Source of the DNA: Marinoscillum sp. MHG1-6
GTDB taxonomy: Bacteria; Bacteroidota; Bacteroidia; Cytophagales; Cyclobacteriaceae
Direction of reading: 5' to 3'
NCBI RefSeq assembly: GCF_024714475.1
Contig: NZ_JAMZMI010000008.1
Location: 1-64,000, forward strand
Length of the DNA: 64,000 nt
A program made the position numbers and the translations under genes. Of the stretch, positions 45,901 through 54,973 are shown piece after piece (within the stretch, counting starts at the first letter, position 1; every line of letters begins with the position of its first letter). A model generated the notes under the pieces. The model was not told the DNA's origin, made no database searches, and was given only the letters and a program-made list of their open reading frames with translations.

Positions 45901-46327
45901 CAACGCCCTGCTCTTACTCAACCATGAGTTGAAGTATAAATGTGAAGTCGAAACGCATTTTACTGAGGAGCAGTTTACGCTAATGGGAAATGATGAAAAT
46001 CTGCATCAGGTTTTCATCAATATTATTATGAATGCACTACATGCTATTGAGGAGAATGGAAAAATAACCATTAGTACAAATATTGTAGATCATCGATTAG
46101 TGGTTAAAGTGAGGGATAATGGTTCGGGGATGAGTAAAGAAGAACTAAATCAAATATTTGATCCGTTTTTTACTACGAAAGGCCCCGGAAAGGGAGTTGG
46201 TCTTGGATTATCTATCGTGTATAAAATAATTGTAGAACATAAAGGAGAAATAGAATACAGCTCAGAAAAAAACAAAGGAACTGAAGTCAAGATAACATTG
46301 CCTATATCTTATTTGAATAACAAATGA
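42989..46327 (+). CDS. Reg_prop two-component sensor histidine kinase
   Basis: This 1112-residue protein (ATG 42989 leads directly into a signal peptide; the frame is open from a TTG at 42944) has propeller repeats over about residues 40-690 (recurring VWIGT/LWVGT/IWVST), a Y_Y_Y domain (about 720-800), one membrane helix (about 805-825), a long coiled coil (about 830-890), HisKA with His899 in VAHEINNPLNFI, and a HATPase with GKGVGLGLSI. It senses an extracellular signal and phosphorylates its partner. The stop overlaps the response-regulator gene by 4 bp, so the partner is known by position. Confidence 0.92.
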   Translation: MTKEIFNYLLIAAVLSCGVQKSLFAQEKYLSFNYLTADDGLSDNYISFIYRDSKDYVWIGTADQGVNKFNGYQTKVYQPEYNKPGTLSGGSVSCVFEDKNNNVWIGTFNGLNLYVPEKDSFLVYQNIPGDSTSIAGNWVYDILEDKEGNLWIVLGAGGGLCKWIPEEQKFEQYSIPDGVIPNYPNRNSLVSAGRDSKGVFWVLNFGRGIYSFDPRTKEYKYYNDSTDGLSNHGWKTLLVDEKDKIWVVSFEDGFYSFDTSNKKFKHYGKLIGLDGSQSKVLTGLIQIDADHILIGADQGGISSFNKQNETFENFLCQDCNVQGLNSLGVRYIYIDRENILWVGTTRGGINYSNPKQNKFRTVNHISNLAFDKLRNIISWLYEDSEGRVWVGTDGGGVDIYDPETGKFDNLHHDPNDPNSLSGNVIRCIAEDKDHNFWIGTWDAGLNRYNPKTMKFDRYYPGPNASDISSNAIWNFTIDHNNLMWMTSFFGGIDLFDTERGVIKRFRSDTNIPGSLSHNLVWLIKEDNDHNIWVSTSNGVNLYNPNTEKFRVYHFPDDDIRAFYRGRDGSLWAGSVSRGLYEFDMDGTILNNYDVSNGLADNTIHAILEDNSGSLWVSTNNGLSQLDPKTQEINNYYKQDGLQGNLFYELSAEKSRSGEFFFGGYNGFNSFLPDSLRANDFIPPIYFTDFKVFNKSVVPGSSDLILNEHISVAKSVRLTSKHTVFSIEFAGINYTNPQNNDYAYILENFEKEWNYVDNKMNATYTNLDPGEYVFKVKVSNNDGVWNDQPATLKIIVEPAFWQTGIFRVGVIFIFFAGMVGYYYVRFERIKRQRKMLKTLVQERTLELEERKKEIEGQAEKLQIQNKKLQEQKDKLQQTQLQLVQSEKMASLGILTAGVAHEINNPLNFIQTGLYSIETILADEKISSYTLNRVLDHIKLGVNRASAIVKSLNTFSRKDSQEFRKCDIHNVISNALLLLNHELKYKCEVETHFTEEQFTLMGNDENLHQVFINIIMNALHAIEENGKITISTNIVDHRLVVKVRDNGSGMSKEELNQIFDPFFTTKGPGKGVGLGLSIVYKIIVEHKGEIEYSSEKNKGTEVKITLPISYLNNK

Positions 46328-46692
46328 CTGAAAGATTGCCTAGAATATTGTATGTTGATGATGAAGTATTCAACCTTGAGTTATTTAAACTGACTTATAA
46401 AAACCACTATGATGTGATCGTTGCAAGCTCTGGCCCTGAAGCCTTGCAAATGATGGACGCTAGTGATGATATTCGCCTGATTGTTAGTGATATGAATATG
46501 CCATTAATGAATGGCCTTGAGTTTATTGCCGAAGCGAAAAAAGTTAAGCCGGAATTGCCGATGGTCATTTTATCAGGATATATGCGGACAGAGACAATTG
46601 ACCGGGCCATTGATTCAGGGCTGATAGAAGAATACTTTATGAAGCCTTTGAAAAGGGAGGAACTAATTCACTTTATCTCCGAAAAATTGTAG
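46324..46692 (+). CDS. Single-domain response regulator
   Basis: This 122-residue receiver domain has the acidic pair in YVDDE (residues 10-14), phospho-acceptor Asp56 in VSDMNMP and the conserved Lys in FMKPLKREE. There is no output domain, so it acts by protein contact or as a phosphate shuttle. It is coupled translationally to the kinase upstream (ATGA overlap). Confidence 0.93.
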   Translation: MTERLPRILYVDDEVFNLELFKLTYKNHYDVIVASSGPEALQMMDASDDIRLIVSDMNMPLMNGLEFIAEAKKVKPELPMVILSGYMRTETIDRAIDSGLIEEYFMKPLKREELIHFISEKL

Positions 46693-46748
46693 TTGCTTTT
46701 GAAATTGAATGACATGTTTTATTTTAGGCCAGCCTAATAAATTAACAT

Positions 46749-47102
46749 ATGCCGGGATTTCAACTCATCAACTTTAAAGGAAAGGAAATAGCCTACGTGG
46801 ATTACCGCAATCAAAAAGAAAATGAAATGATTGCCATTGCTTCTGACCTGAGACAATGGCTCATCAAGGAAGGGAGGCCACACCTTAGACTTGTGAATAT
46901 TTCTGAGGCCTATGCCACACAGAATTTCAATAAGGTGATCCGTCAGATGGGAGAGGAGACCAAGCATATTCCTTTCAAGGGAGCCATCGTTGGAGTTACC
47001 GGAGGAAAAAAAGCACTGCTGTTGATCTACAATCGAATTCTAGGCGGGAAGCTCAAGCCCTTTGATACCGAAGAAGAGGCGAAGGCGTATTTGGTGGGGT
47101 AA
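46749..47102 (+). CDS. Small cytoplasmic protein, possibly STAS-like
   Basis: This 117-residue protein has an alternating beta-alpha pattern: IAYVDYRN, LRLVNISEAYATQNF and a hydrophobic GAIVGVTGGKKALLLIYNRI. The pattern recalls STAS/SpoIIAA-like domains but no phosphorylatable Ser motif is obvious. No signal peptide. It lies 57 bp after the response-regulator gene, so it might belong to the same signalling unit; this is inferred from position only. Confidence 0.6.
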   Translation: MPGFQLINFKGKEIAYVDYRNQKENEMIAIASDLRQWLIKEGRPHLRLVNISEAYATQNFNKVIRQMGEETKHIPFKGAIVGVTGGKKALLLIYNRILGGKLKPFDTEEEAKAYLVG

Positions 47103-47104
47103 CT

Positions 47105-47240
47105 GAATTTGCTTGCATTGCTGGAGTTGTCTACCCCAATCAGTTGCTCATGTATGTTGGGGAATAACATCAATATAGGCGGAGGTTCAAATCCCCCTTT
47201 AGGAAAGGGGGTGGCTGAAAGCCGGCGGATTGTTTTTAAA
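47105..47240. repeat. Copy B of a dispersed non-coding repeat
   Basis: It matches the copy at 41995-42200. The first module (47111-47175) aligns with 41995-42060, and the palindromic module, 47188-47232 (CAAATCCCCC, AGGAAAGGGGG, GGCTGAAAGCC), aligns with 42110-42152. Spacing between the modules differs (about 13 bp here, about 50 bp in copy A). The rest of the gap to 47482 holds no gene; a tandem AACCGGGATT pair near 47406-47427, followed by a T-run, may end a transcript. Confidence 0.65.
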
Positions 47241-47482
47241 TGATGTTTATTACTGCCATGGCTCGAAGTGACTACTGAAGCCACCTAGACCCGATCGTAG
47301 CATGCAGCAACGCTGCGCGAAGAGCGGGTATGTCATACGGAGCAGAGGGAAAGCTATTCTCTCCTAAAACTTTTCCACAAGACCAAAATAAGTCCGGTGA
47401 AGTAACCGGGATTGAACCGGGATTTTTTTATTTTGTTCTTTATCCTGAAAGCTATCAGGATCCATAACCAAACCACCACTGC

Positions 47483-50400
47483 ATGTATCTCATTTTTGAT
47501 ACGGAGACCACCGGTCTTCCGCGCGATAAAAATGCTCCTTTAACCGATTTTGACAACTGGCCGAGGCTGGTTCAGCTGGCGTGGCAGCTACATGATGGGC
47601 AGGGGAAGTTACTCTCTCAGGGTAATCATATCGTGCGTCCGGATGGCTTTACCATTCCTTTCAACGCAGAAAAAGTTCACGGAATATCCACAGACCGTGC
47701 TCTTGAGGTCGGAGAGGACCTGAAGGAAGTACTGGCGAAATTCACCGAAGATGTGAACCGGGCCAAGGTGTTGGTGGGGCACAATGTGGAGTTTGACAAC
47801 AAGATCATCGGGGCAGAATACCTGCGTACGGAGCAGGAAAACATCCTGGAAGGTTGTGAAAATATAGATACGGGGCTGGCGACCATCGACTATTGCGATA
47901 TAAGAATGGGCAATGGTCGTAAGAAGATGCCAAAACTCGTGGAGCTTTATGAGAAGCTCTTTGGTCATCCCTTTGAAGATGCGCACGATGCGGCATACGA
48001 TGTAGATGCAACATCCAAGGCTTTCTTTGAATGTCTGAAGCGTAAGGTGATCAAAACGTGGGATGATACGAATCCTGCGTCAATCGTCTACGAAGAGCCC
48101 GACCTCTCGGAGGCCAACTTTGCATGGATCAGGAAAAAGTCCGATGATGATGCGACAGTCAAAAAGGTTGACGTTGAGGATATCAAAGGACCCTTTGTGC
48201 ATTTGCATGTTCACTCCCAGTGCTCGGTCCTACAGGCAACGCCAAATGTGGAGTCCATTGTGGCGAAGGCGAAAGATTGCGAAATGCCTGCGGTTGCTAT
48301 TACCGATCTGGGGAATATGTTCGGTGCGTTCAAGTTTGTGCGTGCAGCGCTCAAATCAGGTATCAAACCGATTGTAGGATGTGAGTTTTTTGTGGCAGAG
48401 GAGCGTAAGAAACTACAGTTTACGAAAGACAGTCCGGATAGAAGATTTCAGCAGGTATTGATCGCCAAAAACAAAAAGGGGTACGAAAACCTCATCAAGC
48501 TTTCATCTCTGGGTTATATCGAAGGATTGTACGGACTCTATCCTCGTATTGACAAGGACCTGATCAAACAATATTCCGAGGGCGTTATTGCTTTGAGTGG
48601 AGGACTCTATGGAGAGATTCCGAATCTGATCCTAAATGTGGGTGAAACTCAGGCTGAAGAAGCACTGCAATGGTGGTTGGAGGTGTTTGCTGATGATTTC
48701 TACTTTGAGATCAACCGTCACCAGCTGGATGAAGAAAAGCACCTCAACGATGTGCTTATAGGCATGGCGAAGCAGTTTGGGGTGAAGATGGTTGCGGCCA
48801 ATGAGTTATTTTATCTTGATAGACATGAAAGCAAGGCTCACGACGTCTTGCTTTGTATCAAGGAAAACGAGAAACAAAGTACACCGATCGGAAGGGGGAG
48901 AGGGTTTCGTCCCGGATTGAAAAACGATGAGTACTACTTCAAGACTCAGGATGAGATGAAGAAGGCATTCACCGATCTTCCTGAGGCCATTGAGAATATT
49001 TCTGAGCTGATTGACAAGGTGGAGGAGTACAAGCTCGAAAGGGATGTGCTACTTCCCAAGTTTGATATTCCGGAGGAGTTCATTGACCCTGAAGATGAGA
49101 AAGATGGGGGCAAGCGTGGTGAAAATGCGTTTTTGCGTCATCTGACCTACGAAGGAGCCAAGAAGCGGTATGATGAAATTACGGATGAAATTCGCGAGCG
49201 TCTGGATTTTGAGCTAGCCACAATTGAAAACACGGGTTATCCGGGTTACTTCCTCATCGTTCAGGACTTTACCTCCAAAGCACGCGAGATGGGCGTTTCA
49301 GTTGGGCCGGGTAGGGGGTCCGCGGCAGGTTCTGCGGTGGCCTATTGTATCGGTATTACCAACGTTGACCCGATCGCATACGATCTCCTTTTTGAGCGTT
49401 TTCTTAACCCGGACAGGGTATCCCTTCCCGATATTGATATTGACTTTGACAATGAAGGTCGCGAGCGTGTGATCGACTACGTGGTGAAAAAATATGGGGC
49501 CACACAGGTCTCTCAGATCATCACTTACGGTACCATGGCGCCAAAGTCAGCGATTCGTGATGCTGGTCGCGTGATGGAGCTGTCGCTACCGGAAACTGAT
49601 GCGATCGCCAAGCTTGTGCCGGAGAAACCAGGAGCCAAGTTTTCCAAGATCTGGGGAGAAGTACCCGAACTGGAGGCGATGCGTCGCGGTAAGGACCTGT
49701 CTTCCCAGGTATTGAATCAGGCGGTGGTTTTGGAAGGATCGCTACGAAATACTGGTGTCCACGCTTGCGGGGTAATCATCACGCCGGATGACCTGACCAA
49801 GTTTGTTCCGCTGGCACGATCCAAGGATTCGGACATGTTGGTAACGCAGTTCGACAACAGTGTGGTGGAGTCTGCCGGTATGTTGAAGATGGACTTTTTG
49901 GGTTTAAAAACTCTTTCCATTATCAAAACAGCTATTGAGAATGTGAAGAAGCGTCACGGGATCGAAATCGATATCGATGAGATTCCACTCGACGATCCAA
50001 AAACTTACGAGCTATACCAGAAAGGTGAAACAAACGGTACTTTCCAGTTTGAATCGCCAGGTATGCAGAAGCACCTGAGGTCCCTGAAACCGGATAAGCT
50101 GGAGGATTTGATTGCTATGAACGCCCTCTATCGTCCCGGTCCCATGGAGTACATTCCTGACTTTATTAACCGTAAGCATGGACGTGCGGAAATCGTATAT
50201 GACCTTCCGGAAATGGAAGAATACCTGGCAGAAACCTATGGTATTACGGTCTATCAGGAGCAGGTGATGTTACTGTCGCAAAGTCTGGCAGGCTTTACCA
50301 AAGGTGAGGCCGACGTGTTGCGTAAGGCTATGGGTAAGAAGATCTTCAAGTTGCTGGAAGAGCTCAAGCCGAAGTTCGTCAACCAGGCCATGGAAAAGGG

Positions 50401-51715
50401 TCATCCCAAAGATAAGCTTGAAAAGATCTGGAAGGACTGGGAAGCATTTGCAGCCTACGCCTTCAATAAGTCGCACAGTACCTGTTATTCTGTAGTGGCC
50501 TACCAGACAGGCTACCTGAAAGCCAATTATCCTGCGGAATACATGGCTTCTGTATTGACGCACAACCAGAATAACATTGAGAAGGTCAGTTTCTTCATGG
50601 AGGAGTGTAAGAGTCAGGGTATTCCGGTATTGGGTCCCCACGTGAATGAATCTGGACTCAACTTTGAGGTGAATGCTGAAGGAGAGATCCGCTTTGGTCT
50701 GGGAGCCATCAAAGGGACAGGTGAATCTGCCGTATTGGCGATCATCGAAGAACGAGACGAGAATGGGCCATTCAATGATATTTTCGATTTTGCTTCGAGA
50801 GTGAATCTACGTTCTGTGAACAAGAAGTCTTTTGAAAGCCTGGCAAAAGCAGGTGGATTTGACTGTTTTGAAGAGTTTCACCGTAGGCAGTATGTCGATC
50901 CTGATGAGGATGGGCAGTCACTGATCGAAAAGGCGATCAAGTATGCCAATAAAATGCAGCAGGAGGAGGACAGTGCGCAGGCATCACTCTTCGGGGGAGG
51001 TGGTGACTCGACAGATGTTACGGTACGTCCGAGAGTAGGTCGCATAGAGCCGTATGGTAAGATCGAGGAGCTGAATATTGAAAAGGAAATGGTGGGGCTG
51101 TATATCTCAGGTCACCCATTGGATCAATTCAAATTTGAGATCAACAACCTTACGAATGCTACACTCTCTGACCTTAAAGACCTTGACGCCTTGAAAGGTA
51201 GAGGGGATATTAGACTCGGTGGTGTTGTGAGTAGTGTGCAGCATCGAATGACCAAAACCGGAAAGCCGTTTGGACAATTTACTCTTGAAGACTTTAATGA
51301 TTCGCATTCTTTTTTCTTGTTTTCACAGGACTATATCACCTTCAAACCTTTCCTGGAAACCGGCTGGTTTTTATACATCAAGGGTTCGGTGCAGAATAGG
51401 TGGAAGAGTGAGGAACTGGAATTGAAAATCAATCACATTGAGCCACTTGACGAGATCAGGGAGAAAATGACCAAGGGCATTGAGCTTCAAATGAGGCTTT
51501 CAGATGTCAATCAGATGCTGATTGAAGACATTGAAGGGTTCGGGCAGAAATATCCAGGAAGCAATGTGCTAAAGCTCAATGTGGCAGCACAATTCGAAGA
51601 TCGTGTAATCAGCCTGGAAATGCTGAGTAGGAAAGTGTCCGTAGAACTTTCTGATGAGTTGTTGAAGGAATTGGATAGGATGGAGGATATCAGGTACAGA
51701 GTGCTGTTGGCTTAA
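47483..51715 (+). CDS. dnaE: DNA polymerase III alpha subunit with N-terminal exonuclease domain
   Basis: This 1410-residue replicative polymerase has an unusual front. Residues 1-190 are a DEDDh 3'-5' exonuclease (Asp6, Glu8, Asp105, His168, Asp173), the proofreading fold normally on a separate DnaQ. A PHP domain follows (about 236-480) with HLHVHS at 240-245, but the usual TDHGNM is TDLGNM (Leu276), so the metal site is degraded. Then come the polymerase palm with PDIDIDFDNEGRERV (near 650), fingers, a helix-hairpin-helix region, an OB fold (about 1240-1310) and a C-terminal tail. It works with the clamp in genome replication. Fusion of the exonuclease onto DnaE, rather than PolC, is known in Bacteroidota. 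Confidence 0.95.
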   Translation: MYLIFDTETTGLPRDKNAPLTDFDNWPRLVQLAWQLHDGQGKLLSQGNHIVRPDGFTIPFNAEKVHGISTDRALEVGEDLKEVLAKFTEDVNRAKVLVGHNVEFDNKIIGAEYLRTEQENILEGCENIDTGLATIDYCDIRMGNGRKKMPKLVELYEKLFGHPFEDAHDAAYDVDATSKAFFECLKRKVIKTWDDTNPASIVYEEPDLSEANFAWIRKKSDDDATVKKVDVEDIKGPFVHLHVHSQCSVLQATPNVESIVAKAKDCEMPAVAITDLGNMFGAFKFVRAALKSGIKPIVGCEFFVAEERKKLQFTKDSPDRRFQQVLIAKNKKGYENLIKLSSLGYIEGLYGLYPRIDKDLIKQYSEGVIALSGGLYGEIPNLILNVGETQAEEALQWWLEVFADDFYFEINRHQLDEEKHLNDVLIGMAKQFGVKMVAANELFYLDRHESKAHDVLLCIKENEKQSTPIGRGRGFRPGLKNDEYYFKTQDEMKKAFTDLPEAIENISELIDKVEEYKLERDVLLPKFDIPEEFIDPEDEKDGGKRGENAFLRHLTYEGAKKRYDEITDEIRERLDFELATIENTGYPGYFLIVQDFTSKAREMGVSVGPGRGSAAGSAVAYCIGITNVDPIAYDLLFERFLNPDRVSLPDIDIDFDNEGRERVIDYVVKKYGATQVSQIITYGTMAPKSAIRDAGRVMELSLPETDAIAKLVPEKPGAKFSKIWGEVPELEAMRRGKDLSSQVLNQAVVLEGSLRNTGVHACGVIITPDDLTKFVPLARSKDSDMLVTQFDNSVVESAGMLKMDFLGLKTLSIIKTAIENVKKRHGIEIDIDEIPLDDPKTYELYQKGETNGTFQFESPGMQKHLRSLKPDKLEDLIAMNALYRPGPMEYIPDFINRKHGRAEIVYDLPEMEEYLAETYGITVYQEQVMLLSQSLAGFTKGEADVLRKAMGKKIFKLLEELKPKFVNQAMEKGHPKDKLEKIWKDWEAFAAYAFNKSHSTCYSVVAYQTGYLKANYPAEYMASVLTHNQNNIEKVSFFMEECKSQGIPVLGPHVNESGLNFEVNAEGEIRFGLGAIKGTGESAVLAIIEERDENGPFNDIFDFASRVNLRSVNKKSFESLAKAGGFDCFEEFHRRQYVDPDEDGQSLIEKAIKYANKMQQEEDSAQASLFGGGGDSTDVTVRPRVGRIEPYGKIEELNIEKEMVGLYISGHPLDQFKFEINNLTNATLSDLKDLDALKGRGDIRLGGVVSSVQHRMTKTGKPFGQFTLEDFNDSHSFFLFSQDYITFKPFLETGWFLYIKGSVQNRWKSEELELKINHIEPLDEIREKMTKGIELQMRLSDVNQMLIEDIEGFGQKYPGSNVLKLNVAAQFEDRVISLEMLSRKVSVELSDELLKELDRMEDIRYRVLLA

Positions 51716-51724
51716 GGTCTTGCA

Positions 51725-52741
51725 TCAACTCAATCCATTCCCATTTTTGATTTTGGCTTCAAGCGCCTGGACTTTGGCATCCATCCGATTAAAGAATCGG
51801 TTGCGGGACTTTTCAGCTCCCTGACTGATTAGTGTTGATTTTTGTGTGATGTTATCGATGTGATTTTGAATGTTCTCACAGAAACGCACGTCTGAGGTAC
51901 TCAAAACACTGAGCGTGTTATAAGTTAAAAAGCAGATACGTTGATTATCCATCTGAAAAAGCATGGTGTTATCACCAATGGCGATTTCGTTGTAATAGAG
52001 ATTGAAAGTGTTATGATGTCCTGAATTAGGTGCGTTTATATGCATTTTCTTACCCATTCGCGCTTCCTCCCTCAAGAGAGCCACCATTTGAGCCAACTCG
52101 TCAACAATCACCAGTGCATCTTCCTGCTTGATGAGATCAATATCGAAGTAGTACTCAATTTGTCTTAAAGTAATATTGATTGTTTCATCACTCCAAAATT
52201 CAATGGATGGGATGGTCATAAACTCATTCCAAATGGTCTGGCACTTGCCGCTGATTTCCTCGTCGATATGCGTAGGGTCAAATGGGAGTCCCGTCATTTT
52301 CTCACTATTGAGGATGGTTTTCTGCCAAAAGAAAGATTTGAACCATGATAAGGTAGGAAACTGATAGTAGTGCATAGGAAGGATATCCTTTGCTATATAG
52401 GTGAAGCATTTATTTTCGAACCTATTTACCAACGCCAGATGATCATGTATAGAGGAGAGATAGGGCAAATAACTGGTTGCTGGTGTAATATTTTGTGTGT
52501 TGAAAATGACCGATTCATTCGATCTGGGATTCAGAAACCCATCGACGGAGACCTTATATTTATCTGAAATAAGGCTAATTTCTTCAAATGAGAGCAGCGT
52601 TTCGCCTCTTAGCCGTCTGTAGGCACTGTCTTTACTGACATTCAAAAGTTCGGCCAACTCATCAACAAATGAGATCGCAGGATCAATTTTGTCTTTAACA
52701 AGATTCAAAAATGAAGTCTGGATGTGTAGGTTGGAGGCCAT
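51725..52741 (-). CDS. Helix-turn-helix transcriptional regulator with large effector domain
   Basis: This 338-residue protein has an N-terminal HTH (about residues 25-60, VDELAELLNVSKDSAYRRLRGE) and a long C-terminal region without a named domain. The region has aromatic-rich segments (LPMHYYQFPTLSWFKSFFW) and a coiled end. This type is frequent in Cytophagales and its ligand is unknown. It is transcribed away from the secreted gene pair at 53098, from a shared 356-bp region with no other gene, so it may control them. Confidence 0.75.
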   Translation of the reverse strand: MASNLHIQTSFLNLVKDKIDPAISFVDELAELLNVSKDSAYRRLRGETLLSFEEISLISDKYKVSVDGFLNPRSNESVIFNTQNITPATSYLPYLSSIHDHLALVNRFENKCFTYIAKDILPMHYYQFPTLSWFKSFFWQKTILNSEKMTGLPFDPTHIDEEISGKCQTIWNEFMTIPSIEFWSDETINITLRQIEYYFDIDLIKQEDALVIVDELAQMVALLREEARMGKKMHINAPNSGHHNTFNLYYNEIAIGDNTMLFQMDNQRICFLTYNTLSVLSTSDVRFCENIQNHIDNITQKSTLISQGAEKSRNRFFNRMDAKVQALEAKIKNGNGLS

Positions 52742-53097
52742 GACGGTGGAAATTCAGACTAACTTAGATACAAAATAGCGCTTTTATCCATCATTTCTAA
52801 GCTTTTTCAGCCATCAATACCTTCAATGAATATCATGGAGTTGTGTTTGAATTAAATCCTGTTAGATCATGAAATACTAAAATTTGCAAAATTTGATACT
52901 GAATAGCCCTGTTTTTACGGCTGGATGCAAATCATGACCTAGAGTCTTTTTTTGTATTGATTATTGCAAGTGCACAGACGGTTTTTGCATCTGCATTTTT
53001 GAAAATCCTTTGATCATCAGCACCTCGCTCCGATAATCCGTTTCAAAAACCCTTGAATTCTGATCAAATTGACCATATGCACTAAAGGATTTGAACG
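52742..53097. other. Divergent intergenic region
   Basis: I see no gene. It should hold promoters for the HTH regulator (minus strand) and for the secreted pair (plus strand). A poly-T tract lies near 52949-52955. No clear paired TTTG/TAnnTTTG boxes or strong inverted repeat are visible. Confidence 0.4.
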
Positions 53098-54207
53098 ATG
53101 AAAGTATTATTAAAAGACACTTCGCTAAGGGTTTTCCTGTTTTTGGTAGCCCTGTTGGTTTTGCAATTGTTTCTGCTGGCTCAAACCAGACCTTCTATCG
53201 CAATTATTAGTATTGATACGAAAGACATCGAGTTAGATGATGAATCCATGGCCAACCTGGTTCGTCTGGAATTAGAGAAGATCGATCAGTATGAGGTATT
53301 GGATAAGTATGATGTTCAGGATGCGATTTCCAAAGAACCTAACCCGGGCACCAATTATTTTGGTAAGAAGTCTGTGCTCAGTGCAGGTAGGATTTTAGGT
53401 ACGGACAAGATGCTTACCGGGGCTGTAGAGCGATATGGAGATAAGATCGTCTTCATTTTGCGGTTGATAGATGTAAAAGCTGAGGCCGTAGAGAAATCAA
53501 GTGTTATGGAATATCAGGATGTCCAGAGTGAGATACAAACCATGGCCATGATTTCCGTTAAGGACCTTTTGGAAATACCTAATGATCAGCACTTGGTTGA
53601 TTTATTGATCAATTACGATTTACCGGTGACCACGATGAAAACCACGATGAGTCTCAATGGCCCTCGAATGGGAGCTGTGTATATGGCCGGAGACAATGGA
53701 GCCCGCTTAAGGGCTTCAAGACTGGAGGGAGGTTTTGATATGTTTCCGGTTACGTCCATGTTCGGATACCAGTTTGAAAAGCAATACTTAAGCTCAGGTC
53801 AGTTTCAGGCTTTGGTTGAAATTATCACCGCAGTCAATGGATTGGAATCAGGAAAGTTGATACCCTCGGTCTCTTTCATCAATGGTTTTAGGTTCAGTAA
53901 GTCAGGTATGGAATTTGGTCTGGGGCCAAATTTAAGGGTCACCAGGGTGGAAGACGGTTTTTATGTAGGGGATAGATGGTATCGTACGGAGGATGTTATT
54001 ACGGTGCCGAGTAATACTGAGGTTGTGCGAAGAATTGATAGCCGTGGGACTTTACATACTTCTTTGGGTTTAATTATAGCCGTTGGGAAGACTTTTAAGT
54101 CGGGGTATTTAAACATACCATTTAATGTGTATGTATTGCCCAGAAAGGATGGAACAACTGTCGGATTGACTTTTGGCTTTAATACTACCAACCGACCTAA
54201 ATTGTGA
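53098..54207 (+). CDS. Secreted CsgG/TolB-like domain protein
   Basis: This 369-residue protein has an N-terminal signal peptide (about 1-28). Residues about 33-150 look like the CsgG/LpoB-type domain (PSIAIISIDTK, LVRLELEKIDQYEVLDKYDV, AGRILGTDKMLTGAVER), a fold used by outer-membrane lipoproteins that assemble curli or regulate other proteins. Residues about 170-369 are beta-rich and may form a barrel or a surface domain. Its stop overlaps the next gene's GTG start by 4 bp, so the two are coupled. Function unknown. Confidence 0.7.
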   Translation: MKVLLKDTSLRVFLFLVALLVLQLFLLAQTRPSIAIISIDTKDIELDDESMANLVRLELEKIDQYEVLDKYDVQDAISKEPNPGTNYFGKKSVLSAGRILGTDKMLTGAVERYGDKIVFILRLIDVKAEAVEKSSVMEYQDVQSEIQTMAMISVKDLLEIPNDQHLVDLLINYDLPVTTMKTTMSLNGPRMGAVYMAGDNGARLRASRLEGGFDMFPVTSMFGYQFEKQYLSSGQFQALVEIITAVNGLESGKLIPSVSFINGFRFSKSGMEFGLGPNLRVTRVEDGFYVGDRWYRTEDVITVPSNTEVVRRIDSRGTLHTSLGLIIAVGKTFKSGYLNIPFNVYVLPRKDGTTVGLTFGFNTTNRPKL

Positions 54208-54812
54208 AGAGGTTGAGGTTATGTTGTTTAGCCATCCTGTTTTGGCATATACTCATCCCAGCCGTAGGATTTACTCAGGATTCCATTAATTATAAAACCT
54301 GGTGGGTCGAGCTAGGAGCGGGTGGTTTTGCGGCTATTGAAGAGGTTAAGGGAGCTAAGATTAATTTATCCTATAATTCTCTACGAGGGAATAAGCTAAG
54401 ATCTGTAGAAGTTAATTTTTATCGCGAAGCAAGCCTATTTGGGCCGGCTCCTGAGGAATTCTATATATCAGGTTCCTATTTATTCGGATCTATGGAAGAT
54501 GCCAATGAGAGAATTAAACCGTTCTTCTTGTTTGGTCCAGGGGTAATGTATGGTGTGAGGCGAGGAGAATATCAAGGTAATTCCGGCGGTTTATTTTCAT
54601 CGGATATGTACGAGGAGGTTGATTTTTTTAGCCCAAAACTCTCCATGATTATAGGGTCAACAATTCCCTTTGGTCCCTTTGGGGTATTTGTACCACCCGG
54701 GACACCATATGTGCCAGTTGCCGTAAGTCTATTCATTGATCTAAGTAATTACAGGCCAATGATTGGTTTTAACCTTAACCTTATACTGGGGCAATTGTCA
54801 AGACGAGGCTAA
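54204..54812 (+). CDS. Secreted protein coupled to the CsgG-like gene
   Basis: This 202-residue protein starts with GTG, within a GTGA overlap of the gene before it. A signal peptide (1-24, ending near GFTQ) is followed by a beta-rich domain with alternating aromatic residues (YISGSYLFGSME, KPFFLFGPGVMYGV, MIGFNLNLILG), which suggests an outer-membrane beta-barrel of about eight strands. I do not recognise a family. It likely acts with its upstream partner. Confidence 0.7.
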   Translation: MKRLRLCCLAILFWHILIPAVGFTQDSINYKTWWVELGAGGFAAIEEVKGAKINLSYNSLRGNKLRSVEVNFYREASLFGPAPEEFYISGSYLFGSMEDANERIKPFFLFGPGVMYGVRRGEYQGNSGGLFSSDMYEEVDFFSPKLSMIIGSTIPFGPFGVFVPPGTPYVPVAVSLFIDLSNYRPMIGFNLNLILGQLSRRG

Positions 54813-54921
54813 CTGATTGAGTTACTAAGGGATTTGTTCCATTTTAGTCATGATTCTTACTTTATATGTCCGAAAGCTAACAAACTTTAAAAAAGTTAAA
54901 ACCCAGAAAAACTTTAAGGGA

Positions 54922-54929
54922 TATCTTTG
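54922..54929 (+). promoter_or_regulatory. Minus-7 box of the trxA promoter
   Basis: TATCTTTG is a perfect TAnnTTTG box, 45 bp upstream of the trxA ATG. The minus-33 box is weak: the nearest T-G-rich candidate is off spacing. Confidence 0.45.
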
Positions 54930-54973
54930 CGTTCTGCTTCTGAATATTAAAAGAAAACTTAAAGAGAATTAAA

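Noticed and set aside
47406-47427. Tandem AACCGGGATT repeat before dnaE, considered as a CRISPR or operator
   Set aside because: There are only two units of about 10 bp with no spacer pattern; a transcript end is more likely.
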